Assembly (NCBI GenBank): GCA_017301975.1
Contig: JAFLEI010000023.1
Span: forward strand, 53,184 to 117,183
Direction of reading: 5' to 3'
Length of the DNA stretch: 64,000 nt
Origin: Verrucomicrobiota bacterium
GTDB taxonomy: Bacteria; Verrucomicrobiota; Verrucomicrobiia; Verrucomicrobiales; Verrucomicrobiaceae
How positions within the stretch are numbered: position 1 is the stretch's first letter; each line of letters starts with the position of its first letter. The position numbers and the translations under genes were made by a program. Below the pieces are notes generated by a model, which did no database searches, was not told the DNA's origin, and saw only the letters and a list, made by a program, of their open reading frames with translations. Shown here piece by piece: positions 1 through 11,028 of this stretch.

Positions 1-3000
1 ATGGCTCGAAAAGAAAGACTCTTCGCCAGCGTGGATGAAATGCTCTTTGCGGACGGCACCAATGACTCCTCCTTGAACTACAACGACAGCAAGGGCCGGG
101 TTGCCACCAGCATTCAGCTCCCTGGTCAGGGCTCGCGCTACTTGTTTGATCACGACACCTTGGAACGCTCCAGGTTTTTCCTGACCTCCAACAGCCGCTC
201 TCCCGAATTCAGCATTCACGGCCTTCCGCGCATCGCCATGTGGCCCGTCGCGGACGAAGGGCTGGGGCAGCAGCGCCGCACCAGCTTTGACACCATGATC
301 GCTCTCTGCTCCACTCTGCGTGGCAAGACTGCAGGAGCAGCCGTGGCCAACAGTTACATTTTCCGCCGCGCCCAGCCTCATCATCCCACCCATGACGTGA
401 CCGGTTCCTCCTCGGACTACGGTGGTTCCACGGGGCTGACCAGAAACAGCAAATTGCTCGATTATCTCTACGCAGAGATGACGACTTTGCAGTTCCCCCA
501 GACTTCCTCGCTCGGCACCAGCAACAATTTCGGCCAGAAGTATGGCACCGACAATGCCGCCCAGCTTGCCATCCAGTTCTTTGACTACATCCGCTGCACC
601 AACCTCTATGACGGCGTCCTGGCGCGCAACAATGATGGGATGTCCGGCTACAACGGCACCAACCCGATCACCGGCACTCCGCTATATCTGCAGAGAGACA
701 ATATTTCCACCTCTCGTTTCACCTACACGGAGCAGCGCATCACCCGCCGCGCTTCGGGCAGTTTGAACGATGGCACGCAGACGCAGATTGGCAGTTCATT
801 GGTGACGGCCGATCAATATGTGTTCCCGGGTCACGGCCAGGTCTCACCGGCGCGCTGGAGCAAGAACGGTCGCATCGTTCAGGGCCTGGGCCGAATGTTC
901 ACGATTTCAGAAATCGGCTTCCAGTTCATCTGCACGGCCGATGGCCAGAATGATCCTCAATACGCCGTCAACACCGGCGGTGTAATGAGCGGTGGCGGCA
1001 GCGCCCCCAAGGCCCTTTCCACCCGTGAAAGCGGTGCAGCCCCCTCCAACAATCCTGGCGGTTCGGCTGCGACCTTCCTGCCACCCCAGATGCCGCCGCG
1101 CGTCCCGCCATGGCTGGGGTTCAATCGCTGGTATTCCAATTTCCCCCCGCTCTCGGCCCCCTACGGCAACGGTACTTACTACGGCTGCAATCCCTCCATC
1201 GCAGCCCGGCATCCGTCTCTCCATCCTGGCTACAATCCCATCAACTGGAACATGACCTTGGAGCTGAACACTCCCCTCCAGCAGGATCAAAAACGGGTGC
1301 AGGCCATGCTGATGCTGGAGTTCTTCTGCCCCATGTCGGGCTGGACGAAGATGTTCCCGGAGTGGGCCATTGTTCTCGATGGCAATTTCATGCGCTCCAT
1401 CCAGCTCAATGGACAGTCGCTGTTTCCCACGACACAGGACGTGATCGTCAAATCCAACGGCAACGTCTACGAGGCCTTCGACTGCTATTCCATGGGTGGC
1501 CATGTGGGCCCCACCGCCATTGCGGGCGGTCGCGCCGGTCCGGGCTGGGGAACCAGTCTGATGGGGGACGACACCAATCCCTATGTCTCAGGAACAGCCC
1601 GTGCCAGTGACACCAGCCGTTACCTCGCCAATCCCGGCTCCAATGACAACGGTCATGACGGTTTGAACAACTGGGGTCTCATCAGCCAGTTCATCACCGT
1701 GAACCGCAACACGCCGATGGTTTTGACTTTCGGCCAGCGCGATCTGGTGATCAAAATCTATGACTCCCACAGCAAGGCCGGAGCCAATGGCCAGGAATGC
1801 CAAAGCATCAGCGTTTCGTTTGATGGGGCCTCCCTGCCAGTCCCCGCCCTGGTCTATTCGGCCAACGAACGCCGCGTCAATGGCTCGCCTCTGTATGAGC
1901 CTGCAAACAAGAACGAAATCGATCACTTTTTTTATACCGACGCCTACGGCAGGGACACCTATCGCCGTTCCGCCCAAGCTCCCCATTGGTGGTGCTTTAA
2001 CCGCATGGGCTGCCTCAATCGCATGATTGGCCCGCCCAATCCGGCTTACAAAGGAACCGCCAATCCGCCCCTGTATCTGGTGGCCCCCAGCTTCAACCAA
2101 ACCTTCTCCTCCAGTGATGACCAGTTGTTTACCGGCCGCCTGGACACGGAATCTCGATTTGCTTCCGTTGCCGGCGGCAGTGTCAGCTTTGACAATGGAG
2201 GAAGAGTTGGACTCAGCATCATTCCGCCCGAGGCAACCGTCACCAGCGGTGGCGCCGTCATCACGGATGTGAATGGGAATCCCTGGTCGGGTTCGGATGT
2301 CATCCGCACCTTTGTGCCTGCTGTCGGGGATTACCGGCTCCCCGCTGCCCGCTACAATGTGCCCAACACCATGTGGATGCGCCACCCGCTGTGGCAGAAA
2401 GTGGACTCCATGCCGCCACTCACCCAGCCGCGCAGCATTCACTCCTTCACCACGCACATCGCCACCACCGAGTCTGGCTGCATCCTTCCAACCGCAGCGA
2501 TGTTGACCAAATATTCAGCCCTGTTGAGCCTGAACAAAAACCAGCAGCTCGTCGCTGGTGCACCTTACGGCGATGCTCGCATTCCTGATCTGCCACCCGA
2601 TGACGGCTGGGCGGCCACCGCCAACGCCTTTGGCGACTACGACAACGGAATCGGCAACGCCCGTGACGGTGCCTACGTAAACAAGCCGGACGAGGGCAAC
2701 TTCTACGCGGGGAGATACACCCGCAACAACGTGACAAAATTCTACCGCTCGGGCTATTTCTACGAGCCCTGGCACAACAGCGACGACTGGCGCACCGGCA
2801 TCTACATGACTCCGAACCGCATGGTGTCTTCCCCTGTGATGTTCGGCTCACTGCCCACCGGGGTCTGGTCCGGTGGCAATGTCAGCGCCAGTGCTGTTTC
2901 CGGTGTGTCTTACTCGGAAGGCAAACCCTGGCAGACCCTTTTGTTCCGTCCCCACGCCAGCTCCAATGCCAACTACGGCAAGGCTGTCACTCCCGGCCAT

Positions 3001-3912
3001 CCGGGCGACAACAATCCCCGGGACCATTACCTGCTGGACCTCTTCTTCATGCCCGTCGTGGAGCCCTACGCCATCAGCGAGCCGCTTTCCACCGCAGGCC
3101 GCATCAATCTGAACTACCAGATTGTTCCTTTCACCAACATCACCCGTGCCACGGGCATGCATGCCGTGATGAAAGGCGAGTTCATGACCGCCATTCCTCT
3201 GGGCGATATTGACAACGCAAAAACTTACTATTCCAACAGAGCCGGTGCAAGTTCCACGGAAGGGCAGGCTGCCTGGTCCGGTTCTGGAGACGTCTTCTGG
3301 AATGAGGGCGCTCACCAAAGGTACTGGCACCGCCCGATTGATGTCACTAAGACACTGTACCAGTTTGAGCAGAAGTTCCTCCACTCGGCCACAGGCACGA
3401 ACCATGCGCTCAACCGCTACCGCGGCCTGTTCCGCAGCCCAAGCCAGATCTGTGAGATCCACCTGATCCCCGACGTCAGCAAAGGGGCCTCAGCCGGTGG
3501 TGAAACCCTCGGCAGTATTTCCAACATCAACGCCAACACCAGCGGCACCAACTTGCAGTCTGTCATGGAGCAGTTCTGGCAGACCCATCCAGGAACGGGT
3601 GACAATACTCGTGAACGCCCCTATTCCAACATTTACGCCCGTGTCACCACGCGCAGCAACACCTTCCGGGTCCACATGCGTGCGCAGGTCATCACCAAGG
3701 CCCGCTCCACCGCTGCAGACACCATGGATCCCACCAAGGATGCCATCCTGGGTGAGTATCGCGGTTCCGCCCTGATTGAGCGTTACATCGACCCCACCGA
3801 TTCGAACAATCCTCTGCCCGATTACGGCGCGGCTTCCAACCCGCTGGGGGAAAAGCCCTTGGATTATTATTACAAGTTCCGCACGCTCGAAAGCAAGCGT
3901 TTCAGCCCATAA
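1..3912 (+). CDS. Verru_Chthon cassette protein A (5' end probably outside window)
   Basis: This is a very large (at least 1303 residues) protein of unknown biochemical role, the first gene of a four-gene cassette typical of Verrucomicrobia. It is identified mainly by context: three prepilin-like genes follow it in the B-C-D order of that cassette. It is rich in Gly, Asn, Ser and Thr, has many aromatic residues and no obvious catalytic motif, which suits a large extracytoplasmic structural protein. The reading frame is open from base 1 with an ATG there. As I remember the family, members begin with a hydrophobic pilin-like N-terminus, and none is present here. The first visible residues look mid-protein, so the real start is probably upstream. 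The stop lies 50 bases before protein B, which suggests one transcript. Confidence 0.75.
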   Translation: MARKERLFASVDEMLFADGTNDSSLNYNDSKGRVATSIQLPGQGSRYLFDHDTLERSRFFLTSNSRSPEFSIHGLPRIAMWPVADEGLGQQRRTSFDTMIALCSTLRGKTAGAAVANSYIFRRAQPHHPTHDVTGSSSDYGGSTGLTRNSKLLDYLYAEMTTLQFPQTSSLGTSNNFGQKYGTDNAAQLAIQFFDYIRCTNLYDGVLARNNDGMSGYNGTNPITGTPLYLQRDNISTSRFTYTEQRITRRASGSLNDGTQTQIGSSLVTADQYVFPGHGQVSPARWSKNGRIVQGLGRMFTISEIGFQFICTADGQNDPQYAVNTGGVMSGGGSAPKALSTRESGAAPSNNPGGSAATFLPPQMPPRVPPWLGFNRWYSNFPPLSAPYGNGTYYGCNPSIAARHPSLHPGYNPINWNMTLELNTPLQQDQKRVQAMLMLEFFCPMSGWTKMFPEWAIVLDGNFMRSIQLNGQSLFPTTQDVIVKSNGNVYEAFDCYSMGGHVGPTAIAGGRAGPGWGTSLMGDDTNPYVSGTARASDTSRYLANPGSNDNGHDGLNNWGLISQFITVNRNTPMVLTFGQRDLVIKIYDSHSKAGANGQECQSISVSFDGASLPVPALVYSANERRVNGSPLYEPANKNEIDHFFYTDAYGRDTYRRSAQAPHWWCFNRMGCLNRMIGPPNPAYKGTANPPLYLVAPSFNQTFSSSDDQLFTGRLDTESRFASVAGGSVSFDNGGRVGLSIIPPEATVTSGGAVITDVNGNPWSGSDVIRTFVPAVGDYRLPAARYNVPNTMWMRHPLWQKVDSMPPLTQPRSIHSFTTHIATTESGCILPTAAMLTKYSALLSLNKNQQLVAGAPYGDARIPDLPPDDGWAATANAFGDYDNGIGNARDGAYVNKPDEGNFYAGRYTRNNVTKFYRSGYFYEPWHNSDDWRTGIYMTPNRMVSSPVMFGSLPTGVWSGGNVSASAVSGVSYSEGKPWQTLLFRPHASSNANYGKAVTPGHPGDNNPRDHYLLDLFFMPVVEPYAISEPLSTAGRINLNYQIVPFTNITRATGMHAVMKGEFMTAIPLGDIDNAKTYYSNRAGASSTEGQAAWSGSGDVFWNEGAHQRYWHRPIDVTKTLYQFEQKFLHSATGTNHALNRYRGLFRSPSQICEIHLIPDVSKGASAGGETLGSISNINANTSGTNLQSVMEQFWQTHPGTGDNTRERPYSNIYARVTTRSNTFRVHMRAQVITKARSTAADTMDPTKDAILGEYRGSALIERYIDPTDSNNPLPDYGAASNPLGEKPLDYYYKFRTLESKRFSP

Positions 3913-3962
3913 GGATCCGCCGTTGCCATTCTTCTCCCCTCGGAGCCCATCTTTCTTAGCAT

Positions 3963-4436
3963 ATGAAAAGTCTCACAAAAACCCGGTCGAAGGCTGGTTT
4001 CTCATTGGTCGAGGTCACTCTGGCTGTGGCCATCGCGGCTCTCGCCATCATCACGCTCCTGGGCCTCCTGCCTCAGGGGCTTGAGATGGCGCGTAAAACG
4101 GCGCTGATGGTCAATGACAGCAACATTCTGGAGCAGATCACCCATGATCTGGAGAACGCGGCCTTCGATCAGTTGCCGACGCAAACATTGAAGAAATACT
4201 ACAACGATCAGGCCCGCGAGGTGCAGCAGGATGCCACTGACCTCGCCTTCGTGGTGGAAATCGAACCGCAGCAGGTCGTGGCGCTGCCTAAAGCCGAGAA
4301 GACCCAGCCGTATATGAAGCGAGTGATCATCCGCATCGCCGCATCCAGTTCTCCTGGGTTTGTGTTCACGCCGCTCAGCAGCAACACCGGTGCCCCTTAT
4401 GTCACCTTCAATCATTTGATCGCCAAAACCCGCTGA
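3963..4436 (+). CDS. Verru_Chthon cassette protein B (prepilin-like)
   Basis: A 157-residue pseudopilin-like protein. The N-terminus carries a prepilin peptidase/methylation motif, GFSLVEV (Gly at -1, Phe at +1, Glu at +5), after a short basic leader. A roughly 20-residue hydrophobic helix follows, then a soluble domain. Such proteins are cut by a PilD-type peptidase at the inner membrane and assemble into pilus-like fibres or type II secretion pseudopili. The position directly after protein A and 11 bases before the next pilin-like gene matches the Verru_Chthon cassette order. Its partner machinery (peptidase, ATPase, secretin) is not in the window. The precise function is unknown. Confidence 0.8.
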   Translation: MKSLTKTRSKAGFSLVEVTLAVAIAALAIITLLGLLPQGLEMARKTALMVNDSNILEQITHDLENAAFDQLPTQTLKKYYNDQAREVQQDATDLAFVVEIEPQQVVALPKAEKTQPYMKRVIIRIAASSSPGFVFTPLSSNTGAPYVTFNHLIAKTR

Positions 4437-4447
4437 TTTTTACTGAC

Positions 4448-5665
4448 ATGAAGCTTTCCACCTTCTCGCCGCGACCAGCCTCGCTTTGCCGCCCCCGGCC
4501 AGGTGCTCGCGCTGCTTTTACCCTCATTGAACTCCTCGTTTCAGTGACGTTTCTTGTGATCTTGATGCTCGTCGTCTCCCAGGTCATCGGCATCGTGCAG
4601 CGCAGCTGGGTGCGGGCCAATTCGCGCGTCTCCCAGTTCCGTGAAGCGCGTCAGGCGTTCGACACGCTCTCACGCTCCCTGTCTCAGGCAACCCTGAACA
4701 ATTACTGGGACAATGAATTCGACACCGTGGGCACGGATGCCGCGGGCCAGCAGATCACTCTGGCCAAAGACTACTTCAGGCAGTCGGAGCTTCAGTTTGT
4801 CTGCGGCCCCACCAGCAAGGTCGTACCCGGTGCCGCAGGCAACGCGCAAAACTATCCGGGCCATGCCGTTTTCTTCCAGGCACCTCTGGGAATCGCAAGC
4901 CTTGTCGCCACGACCACCTCGGGCTCTTCCAACACCCAGCCGGTCAACACCGAAAACATGGTCAATCTTCTCTGCGGCCGCGGATATTTCGTGGAGTGGG
5001 GAACCGATGCTTCATTCCGTCCTCCCTTTCTGGAACAGCTTAACAATGCAGTCCCTGTGCGCAGCCGCCTCCGTTTGATGGAATACAGCCCCACCGCCGA
5101 AAAAAACCGCATTTATGACACTTCGTTGCGGCCCATCACCTCCCATTCCATGGAGTGGTATCAGGATGTGCTGAACACCGAAGTGCAAAGCGCACAGGCG
5201 GAGACGGCCCAGACTCGTGCCTTCACCCGCCCCATTGCCGAAAACATCATTGCCCTGGTGATTTCTCCGCAGATGGAGGTCACCGGCAATCAGAACACAA
5301 CTCCTTACGGCATCGCCCCTCAGTATCTTTACGATTCGACTTTGAAGCTCAATCCGGGCGCCACGCTGAACAACGTTGGTCCGCAGGGCACTCAGCACCT
5401 TCTCCCTCCGTTGCTGAAGGTCAGCATGATCGCCTTGGATGAACGGTCCGGTGAGTTCCTGGCGCGAGATGAAAACAGCCAGATGCGGGCGCAGTTGCTG
5501 ACAGCCATTGCGGGCAAGCTCCAAAATGCCGCAAGCTTGAGCGAAGAGCTTGATGGAAGCCAGGGCAAGGCGGGAACTCTGGTTCAGCTTCTGCTTGATC
5601 AAAAGCTTAACTACCGAGTTTTCAGCACCACCATCGCCTTGAAACAGTCCCGCTGGAGCTTCTGA
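4448..5665 (+). CDS. Verru_Chthon cassette protein C (prepilin-like)
   Basis: A 405-residue protein with a basic leader, a class III signal motif AFTLIELLV and a hydrophobic helix near residues 25-50. A long soluble region follows, with a heptad-like stretch just after the helix. The residue before the predicted cleavage is Ala rather than the usual Gly, while Glu at +5 is kept. Length and position match cassette protein C, which is much longer than the minor pseudopilins it resembles. It sits 11 bases after protein B and 51 bases before the preferred start of protein D. Membership in the cassette is well supported; the role is unknown. Confidence 0.8.
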   Translation: MKLSTFSPRPASLCRPRPGARAAFTLIELLVSVTFLVILMLVVSQVIGIVQRSWVRANSRVSQFREARQAFDTLSRSLSQATLNNYWDNEFDTVGTDAAGQQITLAKDYFRQSELQFVCGPTSKVVPGAAGNAQNYPGHAVFFQAPLGIASLVATTTSGSSNTQPVNTENMVNLLCGRGYFVEWGTDASFRPPFLEQLNNAVPVRSRLRLMEYSPTAEKNRIYDTSLRPITSHSMEWYQDVLNTEVQSAQAETAQTRAFTRPIAENIIALVISPQMEVTGNQNTTPYGIAPQYLYDSTLKLNPGATLNNVGPQGTQHLLPPLLKVSMIALDERSGEFLARDENSQMRAQLLTAIAGKLQNAASLSEELDGSQGKAGTLVQLLLDQKLNYRVFSTTIALKQSRWSF

Positions 5666-5716
5666 TCAGACTTTTCCTTTGCACCCGTGCTCTTTAACTC
5701 GGCCCCATTCCTTCCT

Positions 5717-6448
5717 ATGACTCACTCCCCATTCTTTGATCGGCAGGCCCGGCGGGCCTTCAGCTTGATCGAAATGCTAGTGGTGATCGCCCTCGTCGCG
5801 ATGATCATGGCTTCTGCCACCCCTGCCTTGATGCGCACCATGCAGGCCACCCGCCTGGCATCCACAGGCGATTCCATCATGGGGGCCATCACAGAGGCCA
5901 AGCAGCTCGCTTACGCACAGAATGTCCCCGTGGAATTGAGGTTCTTCAAATACGCTGACCAGGATTTCCCCGGCTCCACGGTGCTGCTCTTCCGTTCTTA
6001 TCAGATGTTTAAAATCGTGACCGTGACTCAAGGGGTCGGGCCGAATGCACAGACCTCGGAGTCGGTACAGCCGGTCGGAGCCTTGACCAAGCTGTCGGAC
6101 GGCATCATCATCGCCGCAGACGTGGGCTTGTCCCCGTTCCTCAATGGGCAGAACGGGCAGTCAATGGATGACATCAAGACAAACGGTGCCGGCGGCGTGG
6201 GCTATTCCGGCGTGAGCGGTGCCAAATACAACGCCATCCGCTTCATGCCGGATGGCTCCTGCCGGAAAGTTTACGCTCAGCAAAACGGGTTTTCTCAGCT
6301 CGATTACGGCACCTTGCCGCTGAGCTTTTTAACCCTCACGTTCAATAGCGGCGCCGACATCACCACCGGGAACCTGCCCAAAAACTTTTACACCATTCAG
6401 ATTGATCCTTACACCGGAAAGGCGCGCAATTATCGTCCCGGCTTCTAG
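5717..6448 (+). CDS. Verru_Chthon cassette protein D (prepilin-like)
   Basis: A 243-residue pseudopilin-like protein with leader RQARRAFSLIEMLVV and a hydrophobic helix through about residue 40. A GspH/FimT-like soluble domain of small beta-rich character follows. The residue at -1 is Ala, as in protein C. The frame is open to a GTG at 5687, but the ATG at 5717 gives a conventional short basic leader and is preferred. It is the last gene of the A-B-C-D cassette. The 83 bases between its stop and guaB hold only a weak hairpin, so the cassette probably ends here. Confidence 0.8.
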   Translation: MTHSPFFDRQARRAFSLIEMLVVIALVAMIMASATPALMRTMQATRLASTGDSIMGAITEAKQLAYAQNVPVELRFFKYADQDFPGSTVLLFRSYQMFKIVTVTQGVGPNAQTSESVQPVGALTKLSDGIIIAADVGLSPFLNGQNGQSMDDIKTNGAGGVGYSGVSGAKYNAIRFMPDGSCRKVYAQQNGFSQLDYGTLPLSFLTLTFNSGADITTGNLPKNFYTIQIDPYTGKARNYRPGF

Positions 6449-6531
6449 TTCTGGCGGCAGGAAAGTGCCTTCCTGTTCCAAACTGCCCAATTTTCTGCAT
6501 GACAGCCGCCTGATCGTCGCTTGAATGGCGT

Positions 6532-7989
6532 ATGGGTGAACTGCCTTCTCTTGCTTTAAGTTTCGATGACGTCCTTGTCCTTCCCGGACTGAGCCAGGTT
6601 TTGCCTGGGGATGTCAATGTCTCCACCAAACTGGCCGCCATCGGTCTCAATGTGCCGATCCTCTCCTCGGCCATGGACACCGTCACGGAGTCCGAACTCG
6701 CCATTGCCCTCGCTCGAGAGGGCGGTCTCGGCGTCATTCACCGCAACTGCCCCATCGACCAGCAGGCCGAGCACGTGGCACGGGTGAAGCGCTCAGAAAA
6801 CACCGTCATCCAGCAGCCCCACACCGTCTCGCCTGAAACTCGCCTGGGCGAAGTGCAGCGTCTGATGCATGAAAAGGGCGTCAGCGGTTTCCCGGTGGTG
6901 GATGCGCAGGGCAAACTCGCCGGCATGGTCACCAGCCGCGACATGTGGTACATCGAGGACGAAAGCACCCCCGTCTCGGCCATCATGACGCCACGTGAGA
7001 AACTCTCAGTCGGCACCCCTCAGACCAGCTTTGAGGATGCCTTGAAGATTCTCTACACGCACCGCATTGAAAAACTTCCGCTTGTAGATTCCAACGGCCA
7101 GCTCGCCGGTTTGATCACCAAGCAGGACATCGTGAAGCGCCAGATGTTTACCAACGCCGCCAAAGACGCCAATGGTCAGCTCCGCGTCGGCGCCGCCGTC
7201 GGCGTCGGTGACGATTGCGTGGACCGTGGCCTCGCCATGCAGGCCGCCGGCGCGGATGCCGTTTTCATTGATGCCGCCACCGGCCACACCAGCCGCGTCA
7301 TGCAGGTCATTGCCCGCCTCCGTGAAGCCCTTGGCTCCACCATGCCCGTCGTCGCTGGCAATGTCGTCACCGCCGATGGCGCTCGCGATCTCGTCAGAGC
7401 GGGCGCTTCCGCCGTCAAAGTCGGCGTCGGCCCCGGCTCCATCTGCACCACCCGCATCATTTCGGGCGTGGGCATGCCGCAGTTCACCGCTGTTCAGGAA
7501 GTCGCTGAAGTCTGCCGTGCCGCAGGCGTCACCGTCATTGCCGATGGCGGCATTCGTTACTCAGGCGACATCGTCAAAGCCCTCGCTGCAGGTGCGGACT
7601 TCGTCATGCTCGGCTCCTTGCTGGCAGGCACGGCTGAAAGCCCCGGCAACATGGTCAAATGGCAGGGCCGCACCTTCAAGGAATACCGTGGCATGGGCAG
7701 TCTCAAAGCCATGCGCAAAGGTGCAGGCGACCGCTACGGGCAGAACTCCTCCGGCAAGCTCGTCCCTGAAGGCGTGGAAGCTCGCGTGCCCTACAAAGGC
7801 CCTCTCGCAGATGTGGTCTTCCAGCTCATCGGCGGCCTCCGCTCAGGCATGGGCTACGTCGGTGCCAACACTCTCGACGAACTGCGCGCCAAAGCCCGCT
7901 TCGTGCGCATCACCGCCGGTGGCCTCAAGGAAAGCCACCCGCATGATGTCGTCATCACCGAAGAACCGGTGAACTACGAGCCGCATTGA
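6532..7989 (+). CDS. guaB: IMP dehydrogenase
   Basis: Converts IMP to XMP with NAD+, the committed step of GTP synthesis, in the cytoplasm. The 485-residue length is standard. The N-terminus LSFDDVLVLPG starts the catalytic barrel. Two CBS domains interrupt it at roughly residues 95-205. The catalytic loop GPGSICTTRI holds the nucleophile Cys305, and the flap region (GAGDRYGQ) is present. guaA follows about 50 bases downstream, so the two genes that turn IMP into GMP form an operon. Nothing unusual is seen. Confidence 0.97.
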   Translation: MGELPSLALSFDDVLVLPGLSQVLPGDVNVSTKLAAIGLNVPILSSAMDTVTESELAIALAREGGLGVIHRNCPIDQQAEHVARVKRSENTVIQQPHTVSPETRLGEVQRLMHEKGVSGFPVVDAQGKLAGMVTSRDMWYIEDESTPVSAIMTPREKLSVGTPQTSFEDALKILYTHRIEKLPLVDSNGQLAGLITKQDIVKRQMFTNAAKDANGQLRVGAAVGVGDDCVDRGLAMQAAGADAVFIDAATGHTSRVMQVIARLREALGSTMPVVAGNVVTADGARDLVRAGASAVKVGVGPGSICTTRIISGVGMPQFTAVQEVAEVCRAAGVTVIADGGIRYSGDIVKALAAGADFVMLGSLLAGTAESPGNMVKWQGRTFKEYRGMGSLKAMRKGAGDRYGQNSSGKLVPEGVEARVPYKGPLADVVFQLIGGLRSGMGYVGANTLDELRAKARFVRITAGGLKESHPHDVVITEEPVNYEPH

Positions 7990-8039
7990 TGCCTCTGGCA
8001 TTTGTCATCCGTCATTTCTGCACTGTCGCCCCCTCTCTC

Positions 8040-9560
<1,521 letters not shown>

Positions 9561-9564
9561 TGTC

Positions 9565-10194
9565 ATGAACGCTGGCTTTCTTCTCTCGTTCGAAGGCTCT
9601 GAAGGCTGCGGCAAGTCCACGCAGATCGCCCTGCTTCGCACCCGGCTAGAAGCCGCAGGGCGCAGTGTCGTGGTGCTGCGTGAGCCCGGCGGCACTGAGC
9701 TTGGCGAAAGCATCCGCCATCTCCTCCAGCATGCCAAAGAGGGAGCCGCCATGACCTCGGAGACCGAGCTCCTCCTCTTCGCCGCCAGCCGCGCCCAGCT
9801 AGTTCGCGAAAAAATCCGCCCACTGCTCGAATCCGGCACCTTCGTCATCCTCGACCGTTTCCTCGACTCCACCACCGTCTATCAAGGCATCGCCCGCGGC
9901 CTCCCGCTGGAAAGCGTTCGCGCCATCAATCACTTCGCCATTGGCGGCACCCTGCCGCAGCTCACACTCGTGCTCGACATGGACAGCGCCACCGCCTGGC
10001 AGCGCATTCATCAAAGCGGCCGCGAGCTGGACCGCATGGAAAGCCAGCCTCAGTCCTTCTTCGAAAAAGTGCGTCAAGGCTATCTCGATATCGCTCAGGC
10101 AGAGCCGCAGCGCATTCAGGTCGTTGATGCCGGAGCCTCCCCCGAGGCTGTGCATGAAGCGGTTTGGGAACGGGTTTCCACACGGTTGATGTGA
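9565..10194 (+). CDS. tmk: Thymidylate kinase
   Basis: Phosphorylates dTMP to dTDP in the cytoplasm. The 209-residue protein starts with the P-loop EGSEGCGKST (residues 10-19). It has the DR motif (ILDRFLDST) for dTMP binding and a lid region containing SGRELDRME. The start at 9565 is chosen because the frame's earlier codons overlap guaA deeply and are not family-like. It lies 4 bases after guaA and two genes before holB; a tmk-holB neighbourhood is common in bacteria. Confidence 0.96.
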   Translation: MNAGFLLSFEGSEGCGKSTQIALLRTRLEAAGRSVVVLREPGGTELGESIRHLLQHAKEGAAMTSETELLLFAASRAQLVREKIRPLLESGTFVILDRFLDSTTVYQGIARGLPLESVRAINHFAIGGTLPQLTLVLDMDSATAWQRIHQSGRELDRMESQPQSFFEKVRQGYLDIAQAEPQRIQVVDAGASPEAVHEAVWERVSTRLM

Positions 10195-10267
10195 GGAGAT
10201 CCATAGGACGCAGAAACCAGGCAGTTTAGGATTGCGTTTAAGGTGAACTTCCACTGAACTGCAGCCT

Positions 10268-10882
10268 ATGAAGTCGTTTATTCCTTGGCTCCTATTGACC
10301 TGCGGGCTCGTGCGTCCAGTTGCTGCTGCGGACGGTGGCGTTGCAGAGTTTGACAAGCTTCAGTTGTCCTATCAGGGGGCTGTGGAGCGGGAAACCGCGC
10401 CGCTGAGGGACAAATATCTCGTGGAGCTGGAGAAGCTGAGAGACACCTATTCACGTGCCGGGAATCTGGCAGGGGCGAATGTGGTGCAGGCGGAGATCAC
10501 GACGATGAATCAGCAGATCGCCTTTGCAAAGAAGGGGAAACGCGCGCCAACGGAGGCGAACTTGGTCGCGGCAGCCAACGCTGACAAACCGGCGGCGGGC
10601 GCCGAGATGCCCGAACTGCGCTGGTTTGTCGGCAAGACGTGGCTGACAGACGCCCAGACGAAGTGGAAGTTTGAGAAGGATGGCACCGGTGAACGTGTGC
10701 GGGGAGGCCAGAAGGTGGCCACTTTCACATGGCGGTTGCTGCCCTCCGGCGTGATTGAGCTCTCGGAGCAGACGGCCCCGAACAAACCGGTGACGACAAT
10801 GTTCCTGAAGTTCAAGAACAAGCTTGAGGCGTGGTTTGGTCCTTCGGAGACCAGCCTGACGGAACGACTTCACTACGAGTGA
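10268..10882 (+). CDS. Secreted protein with coiled-coil and small beta domain, function unknown
   Basis: A 204-residue protein with a Sec signal peptide (about residues 1-20, ending PVAAAD). A charged helical stretch with heptad character spans about residues 25-80 (FDKLQLSYQGAVERE onward). The C-terminal domain of about 90 residues (LRWFVGKTWLTD onward) looks beta-rich and resembles small domains seen in other secreted Verrucomicrobia and Planctomycetes proteins. No catalytic motif is visible. It sits between tmk and holB but has its own 73-base gap upstream, so it may be separately transcribed. I do not recognise a named family. Confidence 0.75.
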   Translation: MKSFIPWLLLTCGLVRPVAAADGGVAEFDKLQLSYQGAVERETAPLRDKYLVELEKLRDTYSRAGNLAGANVVQAEITTMNQQIAFAKKGKRAPTEANLVAAANADKPAAGAEMPELRWFVGKTWLTDAQTKWKFEKDGTGERVRGGQKVATFTWRLLPSGVIELSEQTAPNKPVTTMFLKFKNKLEAWFGPSETSLTERLHYE

Positions 10883-11028
10883 ACCACAGCTTGCACGGCA
10901 TAGCTGCCAGTTGCACACGGACGGATGTGGGGTAGGTCAAACTCTCCAGGGTGCGTGCCGAAACCAGTCAAGCCAGCCATGGCCTGATTCATTCTTCATT
11001 CGTCCTGCGGATTTCGTCATTCCTCTTC

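Noticed and set aside
6458..6475. Hairpin CAGGAA/TTCCTG after the Verru_Chthon cassette as a terminator
   Set aside because: Only six base pairs and no T-run after it; too weak to list as a terminator.
7986..8039. N-terminal extension of guaA
   Set aside because: It is encoded by a T-rich interspersed word and overlaps the guaB stop. The family start is MTAQEVAVLDYG at 8040.
10951..11028. N-terminal extension of holB
   Set aside because: The 26 codons translate a TTCGTCATT-type repeat and do not match delta' N-termini.
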